Positions 15,501 to 25,335 of a DNA stretch of 64,000 nt are shown one piece after another. Origin of the DNA: Kordia sp965224175 (lineage in GTDB: Bacteria; Bacteroidota; Bacteroidia; Flavobacteriales; Flavobacteriaceae). A model generated the notes under the pieces. It did not search any database and had not been told where the DNA came from. It saw nothing but the letters and a program-made list of their open reading frames with translations. The translations under genes were made by a program, and so were the position numbers. Location of the stretch: the NCBI RefSeq assembly GCF_965224175.1, contig NZ_OZ245041.1:1364001-1428000 (forward strand), in the 5' to 3' direction. Every line of letters starts with the position of its first letter. Position 1 is the stretch's first letter.

Positions 15501-17429
15501 ATGAGAGCATTTATTGTTATCCTTTTATGTTTGTGTTCTTCACAAGCATTTTCGCAATATTATAAAGAATATGATTGGGCAAAAAAGCCTGAATTGCACA
15601 AATTATCCGAGAAAGAAGCAAATGAATCTTCCGTAGGAATTCTTGAAAAATATATCTTAGAATATAAAATTCCTGTTTTTGGAAATAAAATCAAAAAGTT
15701 TGAAACAACACATACTATAGCGCGCGTGCACGATGAAAAAGGAATTAAAACACACAATACAGTGTATATTTCTATGTACGATGTTATTGAAATTGTAGAT
15801 ATTAAAGCACGTACCATTACTCCTGACGGAAAAGTAACACTACTGAATAAAGACAATATCAAAGAAGTAAAAAATGTAGAAGAATATGGTGATTTCAAGA
15901 TTTTTGCTATCGAAGGTGCTGAAAAAGATTCAGAAATTGAAGTATTGTACACCTTAGAAAAAGAATACTCTGCTTTTGGAAGAGAAACGCTACAAAAAAG
16001 CTATCCGATCAAAAAGTTAGAATACGATTTTATTACTGGAGAATTACCTGGTCGTGCAAAAGTATACAACGCATTTACTGATTTTGATGATCATATGTAC
16101 AACAAGACAGCTGGAAAACAACTCGTATTAGAAGACATTATTCCAATGATTGAGGAAGAATATGCTACACCAAAAGCCAATAAAATAGCTGTTGCCTTTC
16201 AATGTTTTGGTCCTGGAACAAACGTTACAGATGATATGTTGTGGAATAATGTAGTCTCTAATATTACAAACGGTTTGTTCCCTGAAACACCAAACGCCGA
16301 AATTGTAAAAATTATTGAAGATTTAATGAAAAATCAGAAAACAGACGATTATACAAAAGCGTATCTAATTGATAATTATGTAAAAACGAATTACACCATT
16401 GTAAAGAACAATAACGATCAACTTTCTGATATCGATTATATTATAAAAAACAAGTCAGCGAGTGATTTTGGAATCCTGAAAGTATATTCACACTTGCTAG
16501 AAGCAGCCAATGTAGAGTATTTGCCTGTAATTACTTCAGATGTGTACGAACATAAGTTTGATTCTGAGTTTTTTAATCCAACTGCTTTGCGCGAATTTTT
16601 AATTTACATTCCTAAAGCTTATAATTACATTACACCAAATCGTATGGATTATCGTTTAAGCGAAATCCCACCAAATATACTAGGAAATACAGGGATCTTT
16701 GTAAACAACAAAAAACAATTTAGTTTTTACAAAATTTTACAAAAAGATCCAGATTACAGTCGTGTTGTACGCAACATGAACATTTCATTTGAAGACGAAA
16801 TGGAATATGTAAAAATCAACCAAAATCAGGAATACTACGGACATTGGGCAATGAACAATCGTGCATATTTAAATTTAGCCCCTGAACAAGCTATCAAAGA
16901 ATTTGAAGACTATTTAACAGGTTCTGGAATTGAAGATAAAGTTGTAAAGCAATATGATGTTAAAAACAAAGCAATGTTGCAGTTTGAATACAACAAACCA
17001 TTTTTGGTAAGTAGTACTATTACTTCAGAATCTTTATTGGAAGAAGCTGGCGATAGTTATATTTTTCAGGTTGGGAAAGTCATTGGAACGCAAAGCGAAT
17101 TGTATCAAGAAACAAAACGTGTAAATCCAATTCAGATGCAATATCCAAATCGATACAATTATGAAATTGTTGTCAATATTCCTGCTGATTATGAAATAGA
17201 AGGTTTAGAATCTTTAATTATCAAAAAAGAATTACTAGACAAAGATGGAAATCAGAAATGCAAGTTTGAGTCTAATTATACACTGAAAGGAAACAAATTG
17301 ACAATTACCATTGAAGAGTTCTACAAAGAATTTGAATATGACATTGCAGAATATGAAGGTTTCCGAAAAGTGATCAATGCTGCTTCTGATTTTAATAAAG
17401 CTGCTATTTTGATGAATCCTAAAGAATAA
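15501..17429 (+). CDS. DUF3857 paralogue with degenerate transglutaminase core
   Basis: 642 residues from the ATG at 15501 (MRAFIVILLCLCSSQAFSQ, signal peptide). A TTG 21 nt upstream is in frame but less likely. The N-terminal domain parallels the preceding DUF3857 protein. Where the paralogue has YGDCKDMANLL this one has SASDFGILKVYSHLL, without Cys, and the His position reads PTALREFLIYI. It is therefore probably a non-catalytic partner of the upstream protein. A good terminator follows at 17456. Confidence 0.85.
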   Translation: MRAFIVILLCLCSSQAFSQYYKEYDWAKKPELHKLSEKEANESSVGILEKYILEYKIPVFGNKIKKFETTHTIARVHDEKGIKTHNTVYISMYDVIEIVDIKARTITPDGKVTLLNKDNIKEVKNVEEYGDFKIFAIEGAEKDSEIEVLYTLEKEYSAFGRETLQKSYPIKKLEYDFITGELPGRAKVYNAFTDFDDHMYNKTAGKQLVLEDIIPMIEEEYATPKANKIAVAFQCFGPGTNVTDDMLWNNVVSNITNGLFPETPNAEIVKIIEDLMKNQKTDDYTKAYLIDNYVKTNYTIVKNNNDQLSDIDYIIKNKSASDFGILKVYSHLLEAANVEYLPVITSDVYEHKFDSEFFNPTALREFLIYIPKAYNYITPNRMDYRLSEIPPNILGNTGIFVNNKKQFSFYKILQKDPDYSRVVRNMNISFEDEMEYVKINQNQEYYGHWAMNNRAYLNLAPEQAIKEFEDYLTGSGIEDKVVKQYDVKNKAMLQFEYNKPFLVSSTITSESLLEEAGDSYIFQVGKVIGTQSELYQETKRVNPIQMQYPNRYNYEIVVNIPADYEIEGLESLIIKKELLDKDGNQKCKFESNYTLKGNKLTITIEEFYKEFEYDIAEYEGFRKVINAASDFNKAAILMNPKE

Positions 17430-17455
17430 ATCTATTTAGATATTTAAAAACTCAC

Positions 17456-17485
17456 AAAACGTTCTAATTTATTTTAGGACGTTTT
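17456..17485 (+). terminator. Rho-independent terminator after the DUF3857 pair
   Basis: AAAACGTTCTAA pairs with TTAGGACGTTTT (one G-U pair) around a 6-nt loop, followed by TGTTTTTAG. It lies 27 nt after the stop of the second DUF3857 gene. Confidence 0.75.
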
Positions 17486-17554
17486 TGTTTTTAGGACATA
17501 TTCATAATACTAAAAATCTTTATCTTTATGGAACCGATTATACCAAAAGTTACC

Positions 17555-20041
17555 ATGAAAAAAAGAATTAGTATCACAAGTTTTTCGCTATTCTTCATAC
17601 TCTTCTCGTATGCGCAAACTTTAGATAGCATTTCAAATGAACGTTTAGTAACACAATTTGAAAACTTAGCGACACAGCAACTCAAAGAAAACATTTACAT
17701 TCATACTGACAAAGATATTTATGAACCTGGTGAAAACTTATGGTTTAAAGCATATTTATTGAATGGAAATGATTTAAAATTATCACGTAAAACGTCTATT
17801 ATTTTTGTAGAATTATTAAAACTTGAAAAAGATCATACAGACATCATTCTTCAAGAAAAATACGAAGCTGACAATGGTTTTGCAAATGGACATTTGTTTT
17901 TGGCTGAAATTTTAGAAGATGGAACTTACGAATTGGTTATTCATACCAAAAATACACTTGAAAGCAATGCAAAAACCATTCGTGCTATTAAGCGAATTCA
18001 GCTTAAAACAAGTATTATTCCTAAGATTTTGATGGATACAGAATTCTCTCAAAAATCCTACAGTCGCAAACAACAAGTTTCTATGAATGTTGCTGTATTT
18101 TCTAGAAGTCGCTTGCCATTTGTAAATACTTCACTTATTGCAACTTTATATGCTGGTTCTAAAAAGTTAGATCGTGTTCGTCTGGAAACATACAATAACG
18201 GAGAAGCTACGGTTTCATTTCCTGTTTCCAAGAATAAAAATGCTACAACCATTAAACTTCGTGTGAAAGATGGTAAAAATAGTGCTGAACACAGCGTTGA
18301 AATTCCGTTTAAAAATGTTTCTGAAATCCAATTTGGCATGTATCCTGAAGGCGGCGATTTAGTTGCAAATCTACCAAACACAGTTGCATTTAAAGCTGTA
18401 GATCATCATGGAAAACCTTTAAACATTACAGGCGAATTGTATGAAAATGATAGAAAAATAACTTCGTTTGAATCAACACATTTTGGAATGGGAAAATTTT
18501 CATTCACGCCAAAAACAGATCGCTCATATACTGTAAAAATTATAAATCCAAAAATAGATATTCCTTTTACAGTGCCTTCTATCAAAGCAAAAGGTATTAA
18601 ACTACAAGTAGATCGACAAAACAAAAAGCACGTACATTTTAGCATTACTAAAACTCCAGATGTTTCTACTCAAAAAGTATACATTCGTGCGCAAAGTCGC
18701 GGACTTGTCTATTGGATGGCAACTGCTTCACTTAGTAAAGAACGTGTTCGTTTTAAATTGCCTTTAGAAAAACTGCCACAAGGTATTGCAGAAGTCACAA
18801 TATTTAACCAAAATATGGCACCAATTGCGGAACGACTTGTGTATGCAAATCTCGATCAAAAGTTGCATGTTTCTCTCAATGAAATCTCTAAAAGTTCATT
18901 TGGACAAAAAGATAAAGTCACACTAAAATTTAACGTTAAAGATCAATTTAAAAATCCAGCGATTGCTAATTTAAGTTTTAGTGTCTGTGATCATTTATAT
19001 ATAGATAAAGAAAATGATTATTCTATAATGCCGCACTATTACTTATTTTCTGAATTAAAAGGTCATGTGTATAATGCTGGTTATTACTTTGATCACAAAA
19101 ATAAAAATCGTGAAAAACAGTTAGACTTATTATTGTTAACACAAGGCTGGAGAACGTATATTTGGAATGAAACAGTTTTTGAAAAACCAATGAAACCTGT
19201 GAAGTTTTCGCCAGACATTCGAGGGAAATTATATTTAAAAGCTGAAAATGGCACTTTGCAAAATGCGCCAAATGCTGAAATTCGTGTGGTATTGCCAAAA
19301 TCGGTACGATCGTCAAGTGTAGATGCAAGCGGCATGTTTTCGTTTTCGCCTTCTATCTTAAAAGTTGCACAAGGACATCAATTGACTTTTTTCCCAATGG
19401 ATACTGAAACAATGATCTTGACCTTAGAGAATCCATTTGAAGAAATTGTGAAACTCACAGATGATAAGATGTTTATTTTTCCTGAAACTGATTTCATTAA
19501 AGCTGCCAAAAAACAATCTTCGTACGACCTGAAGTTTAGTTTTTCTGAAACCAATTATTTGGAGGAAGTGAATTTAACAACTTATAAAAACAGAAATAAA
19601 AATCGAGGAAATAATTATAATTATATAGGAAGTTCTTCTGATTATGTTTGCTTTGAATATAAAATTTTGAATTGTGTAAACCATAAAGCTGGCCCAAAAC
19701 CTGAAATTGGGGAAACCTATCGTTTAAATGATGGAAGTTATGTAACATATCAAGGTTCGGTAGATGATGAAAGTACTAAAAATCGTGGTTTTGTTTCTAC
19801 TAAAGGATATTATCCTGAGAAAGAATTTTACAGTCCATTGTATGACAAAGCGGAAGAAAAAGCATTTCCTGACAATCGTAAAACCTTGTTTTGGGCACCA
19901 AATTTAGTTTCTGATGAAAACGGAGAAATCACCGTAAGTTTTTATACTTCTGATGTGCAAACTACCTTTTTAGGAAAGTTAGAAGGTACCAATGGAAATG
20001 GTTTGCTTGGCGGAACTCAATTTAAGTTTGATGTAGATTGA
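17555..20041 (+). CDS. Secreted MG2 (alpha-2-macroglobulin-like) domain protein
   Basis: 828 residues from the ATG that begins a signal peptide (MKKRISITSFSLFFILFSYAQ). An ATG 27 nt upstream is possible but lacks a clean signal start. NIYIHTDKDIYEPGENLWFKAYLL at ~45-68 is the MG2 signature. Further beta-sandwich repeats follow (MYPEGGDLV; VDASGMFSFSP), and the C-terminus ends LVSDENGEITVSFYTSDV as in Bacteroidota MG2-family proteins that accompany TonB systems. No thioester motif, so it is not a true macroglobulin. Probably periplasmic or outer-membrane associated; function unknown. Confidence 0.8.
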   Translation: MKKRISITSFSLFFILFSYAQTLDSISNERLVTQFENLATQQLKENIYIHTDKDIYEPGENLWFKAYLLNGNDLKLSRKTSIIFVELLKLEKDHTDIILQEKYEADNGFANGHLFLAEILEDGTYELVIHTKNTLESNAKTIRAIKRIQLKTSIIPKILMDTEFSQKSYSRKQQVSMNVAVFSRSRLPFVNTSLIATLYAGSKKLDRVRLETYNNGEATVSFPVSKNKNATTIKLRVKDGKNSAEHSVEIPFKNVSEIQFGMYPEGGDLVANLPNTVAFKAVDHHGKPLNITGELYENDRKITSFESTHFGMGKFSFTPKTDRSYTVKIINPKIDIPFTVPSIKAKGIKLQVDRQNKKHVHFSITKTPDVSTQKVYIRAQSRGLVYWMATASLSKERVRFKLPLEKLPQGIAEVTIFNQNMAPIAERLVYANLDQKLHVSLNEISKSSFGQKDKVTLKFNVKDQFKNPAIANLSFSVCDHLYIDKENDYSIMPHYYLFSELKGHVYNAGYYFDHKNKNREKQLDLLLLTQGWRTYIWNETVFEKPMKPVKFSPDIRGKLYLKAENGTLQNAPNAEIRVVLPKSVRSSSVDASGMFSFSPSILKVAQGHQLTFFPMDTETMILTLENPFEEIVKLTDDKMFIFPETDFIKAAKKQSSYDLKFSFSETNYLEEVNLTTYKNRNKNRGNNYNYIGSSSDYVCFEYKILNCVNHKAGPKPEIGETYRLNDGSYVTYQGSVDDESTKNRGFVSTKGYYPEKEFYSPLYDKAEEKAFPDNRKTLFWAPNLVSDENGEITVSFYTSDVQTTFLGKLEGTNGNGLLGGTQFKFDVD

Positions 20042-20049
20042 TGTAATTG

Positions 20050-20481
20050 CTATTCTATTTTTAAAGGAACATCTCCTTGCGTGTTCGTATTAGTTTGAGA
20101 AGGAACTTCATTTCCCGCCATAAAATCGCGTGTAAAATAGTGATAACGCTTTCGCTGATAGGTTAAATAACCGATGTCTTCTTCTATAATTTGATTGAAT
20201 TCAGGTTCGTCCATGGAAAATGTGTGGCGGTTTCCATTATGTAGATGTTCAAAGGTAATTTTATAGATATTGTAACTAGAATGTGTTGTATGGTTGTTTC
20301 TATTTGTTCTACTTGAAGTCTTTGTTTCAACCCGTTTTTCTACCACAATTACTGGAATATCAAGTATAGGAGCATCATCGTTTTTTTGTTTTTCTTGTAT
20401 TTGTCTGGAAATTATTTTGATAAAATTGTACACGATAAATCCCGCAATCAAAAAGAAAAAAAGAAAAAAAATAGCGTCCAT
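20050..20481 (-). CDS. DUF2500-like membrane-anchored protein
   Basis: 143 residues. One N-terminal membrane helix (AIFFLFFFLIAGFIVYNFI) precedes a small beta domain: PVIVVEKRVETKTSS, YNIYKITFEHLHNGNRHTFS and EDIGYLTYQRKRYHYF. The order resembles DUF2500 (E. coli YhhM), which has no known function. It converges with the MG2 gene with only 8 nt between stops and no terminator between them. Confidence 0.7.
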   Translation of the reverse strand: MDAIFFLFFFLIAGFIVYNFIKIISRQIQEKQKNDDAPILDIPVIVVEKRVETKTSSRTNRNNHTTHSSYNIYKITFEHLHNGNRHTFSMDEPEFNQIIEEDIGYLTYQRKRYHYFTRDFMAGNEVPSQTNTNTQGDVPLKIE

Positions 20482-20567
20482 AATGTTAAAGATACGTTTT
20501 AGTTAGTGTTTTCAATTGGTAAGACATCAATTCTTACAAAATGTTACAGTATTTTTTAAAACTAATA

Positions 20568-21500
20568 TTACTGAGTATCAAGCTCAACAATAGTTTCTTT
20601 ATCTGGCACACGACCTGTTAGTTTTTCTTTCCAGTTAGTCCATTTGTATTTTTTAGCCAATACAACTAATACGATTGGATACATCACTAGAATAGGAATT
20701 AAGATGCTCCAAAATGAAGCTGTCGCGTCTGTTTCAGCGTATTTAAATAAAGAATCGGTTCGTAATGCAGAATATTCAGCCGTCACTAAAGTTGCTGCTA
20801 GAAAGTTATTGGCAAAGTGAAAACCAAGTGCCAATTCCAAACCATCATCCATCAAAGTCATTATTCCTAATAATAAACCTGTTCCAATGTAAAAAATCAT
20901 AGTGATTCCGCCCATTTCTGCAACTTCTGGATTTGCAGAATGTAACAATCCAAACATTACTGACGTACTGATTAATGGAAACCACCTATTCTTTACTACA
21001 ACACCTATTTGCTGCATTAAATATCCTCTAAATAGATATTCTTCCAAACCTATTTGAAAAGGAAATAGCAAGAGACTCAAAACGACTAAAATGATAAATT
21101 TCACAGGTTTAAAATCAAATACAACCGCTTCTGGATTCATGTAATATTCAACTCCAAAGCTTACAACTCCAATCAAAAAAACCAATCCGAAAGAAAAAGC
21201 AACACGTTTTAAATCAATTTTACTTCTGGCTGTTGTTAGTGAAACTAGACTTCGCCCATGCAAATAAATTACAAGTCCAAATAACATGAGTAGCAGAAAT
21301 ACAAACAATGCCAAGTTGGCTACAAACCAAAAGTTATTGCTAGGAATCATTTCATACATTTTGTCCATTTCTTCCATAGCATCAACATCACTGAATAAAA
21401 CAAAAATGATATTTCCTATGAAGATGGAAAGCATCATAAATGACGTTAATAGTACTTTCCACGCTGTATTATCTCCTTTATAGGCTTGTTGTATAAACAT
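20568..21500 (-). CDS. CPBP family intramembrane metalloprotease
   Basis: 310 residues with about eight hydrophobic helices. The Abi/CAAX protease motifs are complete: EEYLFRGYL (Glu-Glu-x3-Arg), FGLLHS (F-x3-H) and HFANN (H-x3-N). Family members cleave prenylated or other membrane substrates; some confer bacteriocin immunity. It follows menC by 15 nt, so it is probably cotranscribed with a menaquinone gene, though no functional link is evident. Confidence 0.88.
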   Translation of the reverse strand: MFIQQAYKGDNTAWKVLLTSFMMLSIFIGNIIFVLFSDVDAMEEMDKMYEMIPSNNFWFVANLALFVFLLLMLFGLVIYLHGRSLVSLTTARSKIDLKRVAFSFGLVFLIGVVSFGVEYYMNPEAVVFDFKPVKFIILVVLSLLLFPFQIGLEEYLFRGYLMQQIGVVVKNRWFPLISTSVMFGLLHSANPEVAEMGGITMIFYIGTGLLLGIMTLMDDGLELALGFHFANNFLAATLVTAEYSALRTDSLFKYAETDATASFWSILIPILVMYPIVLVVLAKKYKWTNWKEKLTGRVPDKETIVELDTQ

Positions 21501-21515
21501 ATTCTTTTTACTTTT

Positions 21516-22556
21516 TTATTGTAAATATGGAACGTTCCATGCTTTTGATTGATCGTAATGTAAAGCGCCTTTTTGTATAACTAATGGCGCTTCAAAATTA
21601 TTGGTATATAAACTTCCTGTACCTAAACCTTGTGGTAATTGACTCTGTAATGTATGTGTCCATTGTGCAATGGCGTTTAAACCAATATTACTTTCTAGCG
21701 CGCTCGTAATCCACCAATCGATATTTTGTTTGGCAGCTAATGAAATCCATTCGTCGCTTCCTGCGTATCCACCAACCAAACTTGGCTTCAAGATAATGAA
21801 TTGTGGCTGAATGATTTCTAAAACTCTTTTCTTGTCGTTTGTATGAAAAACACCTATCAATTCTTCGTCTAGTGCAATGGGCAAAGGTGTAATTTCACAA
21901 AGTTTTGCCATTTCGTCCAATTGTCCTTGTTTTATAGGTTGTTCAATGGAATGCAAATCTAATTCAGACAATCGTTTTAGCTTTTCTAAAGCATTTTGTG
22001 GAGTAAACGCTCCATTGGCATCAACGCGTAATTCGATATCGTTTACAGTGTATTCTTTGCGAATGCTTTTTAATAGTTTGATTTCTGTATCAAAATCAAT
22101 GGCGCCAATCTTCATTTTTATACAGGAAAAGCCAGCTTTGAGTTTGTCTTTGATTTGCGATTTCATAAAAGTTTCATCGCCCATCCAAATTAAACCGTTG
22201 ATATTAATGGCTTCTTTACCTTCTGTAAATGTTGATGGATGTAATACATATGGAGATTCAGAAGCTAGTGATCGAAAAGCTTGTTCTACACCAAATTGAA
22301 TGGATGGAAATTCGATTAACTCTTGTAATAACTGTTTTTCGCCTAACTGAATATTTTCACATGTCCACCGTAACTTTTCTTCATACTCAGGAACATCATC
22401 AATACTTAAACTGCGTAAAATTCCACATTCTCCAATTCCTTGTTTTCCTTCTGATGTAATATGAATAAACCAAGTTTCTTTTTGTTTTAAAATTCCACGT
22501 GATGTTCCACTAGGTCTTTTAAAGTTAAGAATATGTTTATGATACGTTGCTTTCAT
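21516..22556 (-). CDS. menC: o-Succinylbenzoate synthase
   Basis: 346 residues, enolase superfamily. The catalytic lysine pair is in CIKMKIG, metal ligands in LRVDANG, SIEQP and ALDEEL, and the second catalytic lysine in FIILKPSL. The enzyme dehydrates SHCHC to o-succinylbenzoate in menaquinone synthesis. Some relatives are dipeptide epimerases, but neighbouring menA and menE on the same strand support MenC. The CPBP protease gene follows after 15 nt. Confidence 0.9.
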   Translation of the reverse strand: MKATYHKHILNFKRPSGTSRGILKQKETWFIHITSEGKQGIGECGILRSLSIDDVPEYEEKLRWTCENIQLGEKQLLQELIEFPSIQFGVEQAFRSLASESPYVLHPSTFTEGKEAININGLIWMGDETFMKSQIKDKLKAGFSCIKMKIGAIDFDTEIKLLKSIRKEYTVNDIELRVDANGAFTPQNALEKLKRLSELDLHSIEQPIKQGQLDEMAKLCEITPLPIALDEELIGVFHTNDKKRVLEIIQPQFIILKPSLVGGYAGSDEWISLAAKQNIDWWITSALESNIGLNAIAQWTHTLQSQLPQGLGTGSLYTNNFEAPLVIQKGALHYDQSKAWNVPYLQ

Positions 22557-22617
22557 TTTTGGTATGCTTGTATGTTGGTATGTTAATTCGTTATCGTTTT
22601 AAAGCATTCTTTGTGAC

Positions 22618-22707
22618 ATCGAGCGCAGTCGAGATGCTTTCTTATTAAATATTGCTTCACAACAGATCTCGATACTAGATTCTTTCAGAATTTCACTCGA
22701 TCTGACG
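22618..22707. repeat. Composite dispersed repeat between menC and the MBL hydrolase gene
   Basis: CATCGAGCGCAGTCGAGATG contains the inverted form of the TTCGACTGCGCTCA unit. TCTCGATAC...TCACTCGATCTGACG at 22667-22707 repeats the 12097-12137 block. No coding potential. Confidence 0.5.
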
Positions 22708-22724
22708 ATTAGAAAACATCAAAT

Positions 22725-23402
22725 TTAGACTTCCAAACTATCTCCTATCCCCAACAATACCAACTCTTTATGACGGTCTGCAAATTTTTGTTTTGCTTCC
22801 GATTGATCAATTTTTATTGGAGGAAATGAATCGTAATGGTATCCTAAAATAGTGTCGCATTCTACAAAATCGCTTGCTATAATGGCATCATCAATACCCA
22901 TTGTAAATGTATCTCCAATTGGTAAAATAGCTAAATTGAGTTTTGTTTGTAATGGAATTAATTTCATGTCATAAGTTAAAGCGGTATCTCCAGCAATGTA
23001 GATTGATTTTCCATTTGCCGTAAATACAAAACCGCCTGGTTGTCCACCATACGAACCATCTGGAAACGAAGATGTATGAATTGCATTTACATATTTAGCG
23101 GCAAACATATCTGTAGTATACGTTCCGCCATGATTCATTGCAAAAACATTAAAATCTTTGGCTCCATAATGCATCGCTACTTCATAGTTTGCTACAATTG
23201 TTGCGCCTGTATTTTTTGCGATAGTTTCTACATCTAAAATATGATCTTGATGTGCATGTGTAACTAAAATATAATCTGCTTTTAATGTATTGATATCAAT
23301 ATGAGAAGCGAGTGGATTTCCTGTAATAAAAGGATCTACAATAATATGAGTTCCTTCAAATTCTATATGTAATGCTGCATGTCCTAAAAATGTAATTTTC
23401 AT
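22725..23402 (-). CDS. Metal-dependent hydrolase, UPF0173 metallo-beta-lactamase fold
   Basis: 225 residues, normal for UPF0173. The zinc motif THAHQDH is near residues 49-55, with VDPFITGNP before it and YIAGDTALTYDM and ILPIGDTFTMGIDDA later. Substrate unknown. It lies 26 nt after menA on the same strand, an arrangement I recall from related flavobacteria, so it is probably cotranscribed with menA. A role in quinone metabolism is not shown. Confidence 0.9.
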   Translation of the reverse strand: MKITFLGHAALHIEFEGTHIIVDPFITGNPLASHIDINTLKADYILVTHAHQDHILDVETIAKNTGATIVANYEVAMHYGAKDFNVFAMNHGGTYTTDMFAAKYVNAIHTSSFPDGSYGGQPGGFVFTANGKSIYIAGDTALTYDMKLIPLQTKLNLAILPIGDTFTMGIDDAIIASDFVECDTILGYHYDSFPPIKIDQSEAKQKFADRHKELVLLGIGDSLEV

Positions 23403-23428
23403 GATATGATAAGTTTTGATTTTATGAT

Positions 23429-24364
23429 TTAACTAAAAATAGCAAATAAGATAGCATATAAGAATGTACTTAATGCTACTTTTTTTAATTCTGGATCAAG
23501 TTCTTTATGAATGATATTTTTTCCAACGACAACCATGTTCATCACCAAAGGAATAAAAGCTATTAAAAACAGAAATTGTGTTGGCGAATGGTAGTTTCTA
23601 TTCACGTACCAAACAGAGCAGAACAAAGCTCCAATAATTAATGCATAATGATATAGTTTTGCATTCTGACTTCCTATTTTTACAACTAAGGTATTTTTTC
23701 CATGCGATTTGTCTTTGATACGATCGCGCATGTTGTTTAAATTTAATACGGCAGCACTTAATAATCCAACAGCAGTTGCAGGTAAGAAAATATCAAAATT
23801 CAAAGATTTAGTATACAAAAAGTAACTTCCCACAACACTTAACCATCCGAAGAAAAGAAATACAAATACATCTCCTAAACCTGAATATCCATAAGCACTT
23901 TTACCAACTGTATATTTTATTGCAGCAATAATTGAGGTAATTCCTAAAAAGAAAAATAATAGAGAATAACTGAAGTTTTCACTTCCAAAAGCTACATAAA
24001 TAACACTTAAAGCCAATAGTAAGGTGATAATTGCTGTGAGAATCATAGCGTTTTTCATTTGCTTTGGCGAAATAATTCCTGAAGCTACCATACGTTGCTC
24101 TCCTTCTCTATCGTCATCAGTTCCTTTGATTCCGTCTCCATAATCATTGGCAAAATTTGACAATACTTGAAAACCAATTGTTGTTAAAACACACAACCAA
24201 AATAGCTGTGATCTCAAAACTGATGGGCATCCAAAACAACAATAAAAACCTGATTTTAAAAATAACCAATCGTAAGTATTCCCAAATGAGCAACCAACTA
24301 TAATCCCAGAAATGGACAAGGGCAAGGTTCGTAATCGTGCGGCGGCAAGCCATGCTTTTATCAT
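23429..24364 (-). CDS. menA: 1,4-Dihydroxy-2-naphthoate prenyltransferase with unusual insertion
   Basis: 311 residues of the UbiA superfamily, with about eight membrane helices. The first Asp-rich prenyl-diphosphate site reads NFANDYGDGIKGTDDD and the second NNMRDRIKDKSHGKN. It attaches the isoprenoid chain to DHNA. Residues 36-55 (between helices 1 and 2) are a Cys-rich segment, GFYCCFGCPSVL, absent from the usual family pattern. Removing 20 residues restores a family-like DWLFWLCVLTTIGFQ. The enzyme may still work because the insertion falls in a loop. Confidence 0.9.
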   Translation of the reverse strand: MIKAWLAAARLRTLPLSISGIIVGCSFGNTYDWLFLKSGFYCCFGCPSVLRSQLFWLCVLTTIGFQVLSNFANDYGDGIKGTDDDREGEQRMVASGIISPKQMKNAMILTAIITLLLALSVIYVAFGSENFSYSLLFFFLGITSIIAAIKYTVGKSAYGYSGLGDVFVFLFFGWLSVVGSYFLYTKSLNFDIFLPATAVGLLSAAVLNLNNMRDRIKDKSHGKNTLVVKIGSQNAKLYHYALIIGALFCSVWYVNRNYHSPTQFLFLIAFIPLVMNMVVVGKNIIHKELDPELKKVALSTFLYAILFAIFS

Positions 24365-24519
24365 GTATGCTTAGTTTTTGTAAAGATACACTTTTCAAAA
24401 AATAATGAAACTGCCATTGGTATTGTTTTTGCGTGTGTTTTTATCATAATATTCTATTAATTTTTTGTGTGCAATTCTGAGTTTTACTTACATTGCGCTC
24501 AAGTTTTTATTTTACAAAC

Positions 24520-25335
24520 ATGAAAATAGCATTTCGCATCTTTTTGTTTCTCGCTCCATTAGCTTTCTTGCAAGCACAAGAAACGGCTGTATGGAATACG
24601 TATCAAGCCAAACAAGAGAAAGGCGTTAGTTCTACTAACTTACGTATGGATTTGATAGATCAAGCGCCAATTAATGGTTTTGATTTTCTGTTTTATGTTA
24701 AAATTAAATACAGAGTTACCAAAGAAAGTGACTTCCCGATAGGGAATAAATTAAAGAAATTATACCGAATTAAAGATGCTATTTATGATAAAATGCAATC
24801 GGTTTCCGAAAGTCAATATGTAGGTTCATTTATGTATGATGGTAGCCGATTTGAATATTATTACGTAAAAGATGCTTCCGATATTGAACGCCATATTGAT
24901 AAATTATTCAGAAATAAATTTCGCGGAGAAAAATACGATGTTTTTGTAAAGTATGATGCTGCTTGGGATTTGTATGTGAATTTTTTATATCCGAATGATG
25001 AAATCAAAAACTTCATGTCGAATCGTGATACCGTGATTCAGCTTAAAAATGCTGGTGATGACGTTTCAACTGCAAGAAAAATAGAACATTACACGACATT
25101 TGCTTCTCAGAATGATATGAATTTATTTGCGGAAGCCATTGAAAAACTTTCATATACTGTTGATTATAAGAAAAAGATAAACAACGAAGAGTTTCCGTAC
25201 GAAATCAAGTTTCATAGAAAAAATTCTACCAAATTAGAAACAGTTATGAAGTTTACCACCGAACTCATCAAATTGTCCAAAGACTTTAATGGAAGTTACG
25301 ATGGATGGGAAACTTACGTGATTAAAAAGAAATAG
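24520..25335 (+). CDS. Secreted DUF695-like protein
   Basis: 271 residues from the ATG at 24520, which opens a signal peptide (MKIAFRIFLFLAPLAFLQAQ). A TTG 27 nt upstream is in frame but unlikely. Two similar alpha/beta halves are suggested by DIERHIDKLF...YDVFVKYDAAWDLYVNFLYPN and the C-terminal YEIKFHRKNSTKLE. This matches my memory of DUF695 proteins in Bacteroidota, but I am not certain. Function unknown. Confidence 0.6.
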   Translation: MKIAFRIFLFLAPLAFLQAQETAVWNTYQAKQEKGVSSTNLRMDLIDQAPINGFDFLFYVKIKYRVTKESDFPIGNKLKKLYRIKDAIYDKMQSVSESQYVGSFMYDGSRFEYYYVKDASDIERHIDKLFRNKFRGEKYDVFVKYDAAWDLYVNFLYPNDEIKNFMSNRDTVIQLKNAGDDVSTARKIEHYTTFASQNDMNLFAEAIEKLSYTVDYKKKINNEEFPYEIKFHRKNSTKLETVMKFTTELIKLSKDFNGSYDGWETYVIKKK

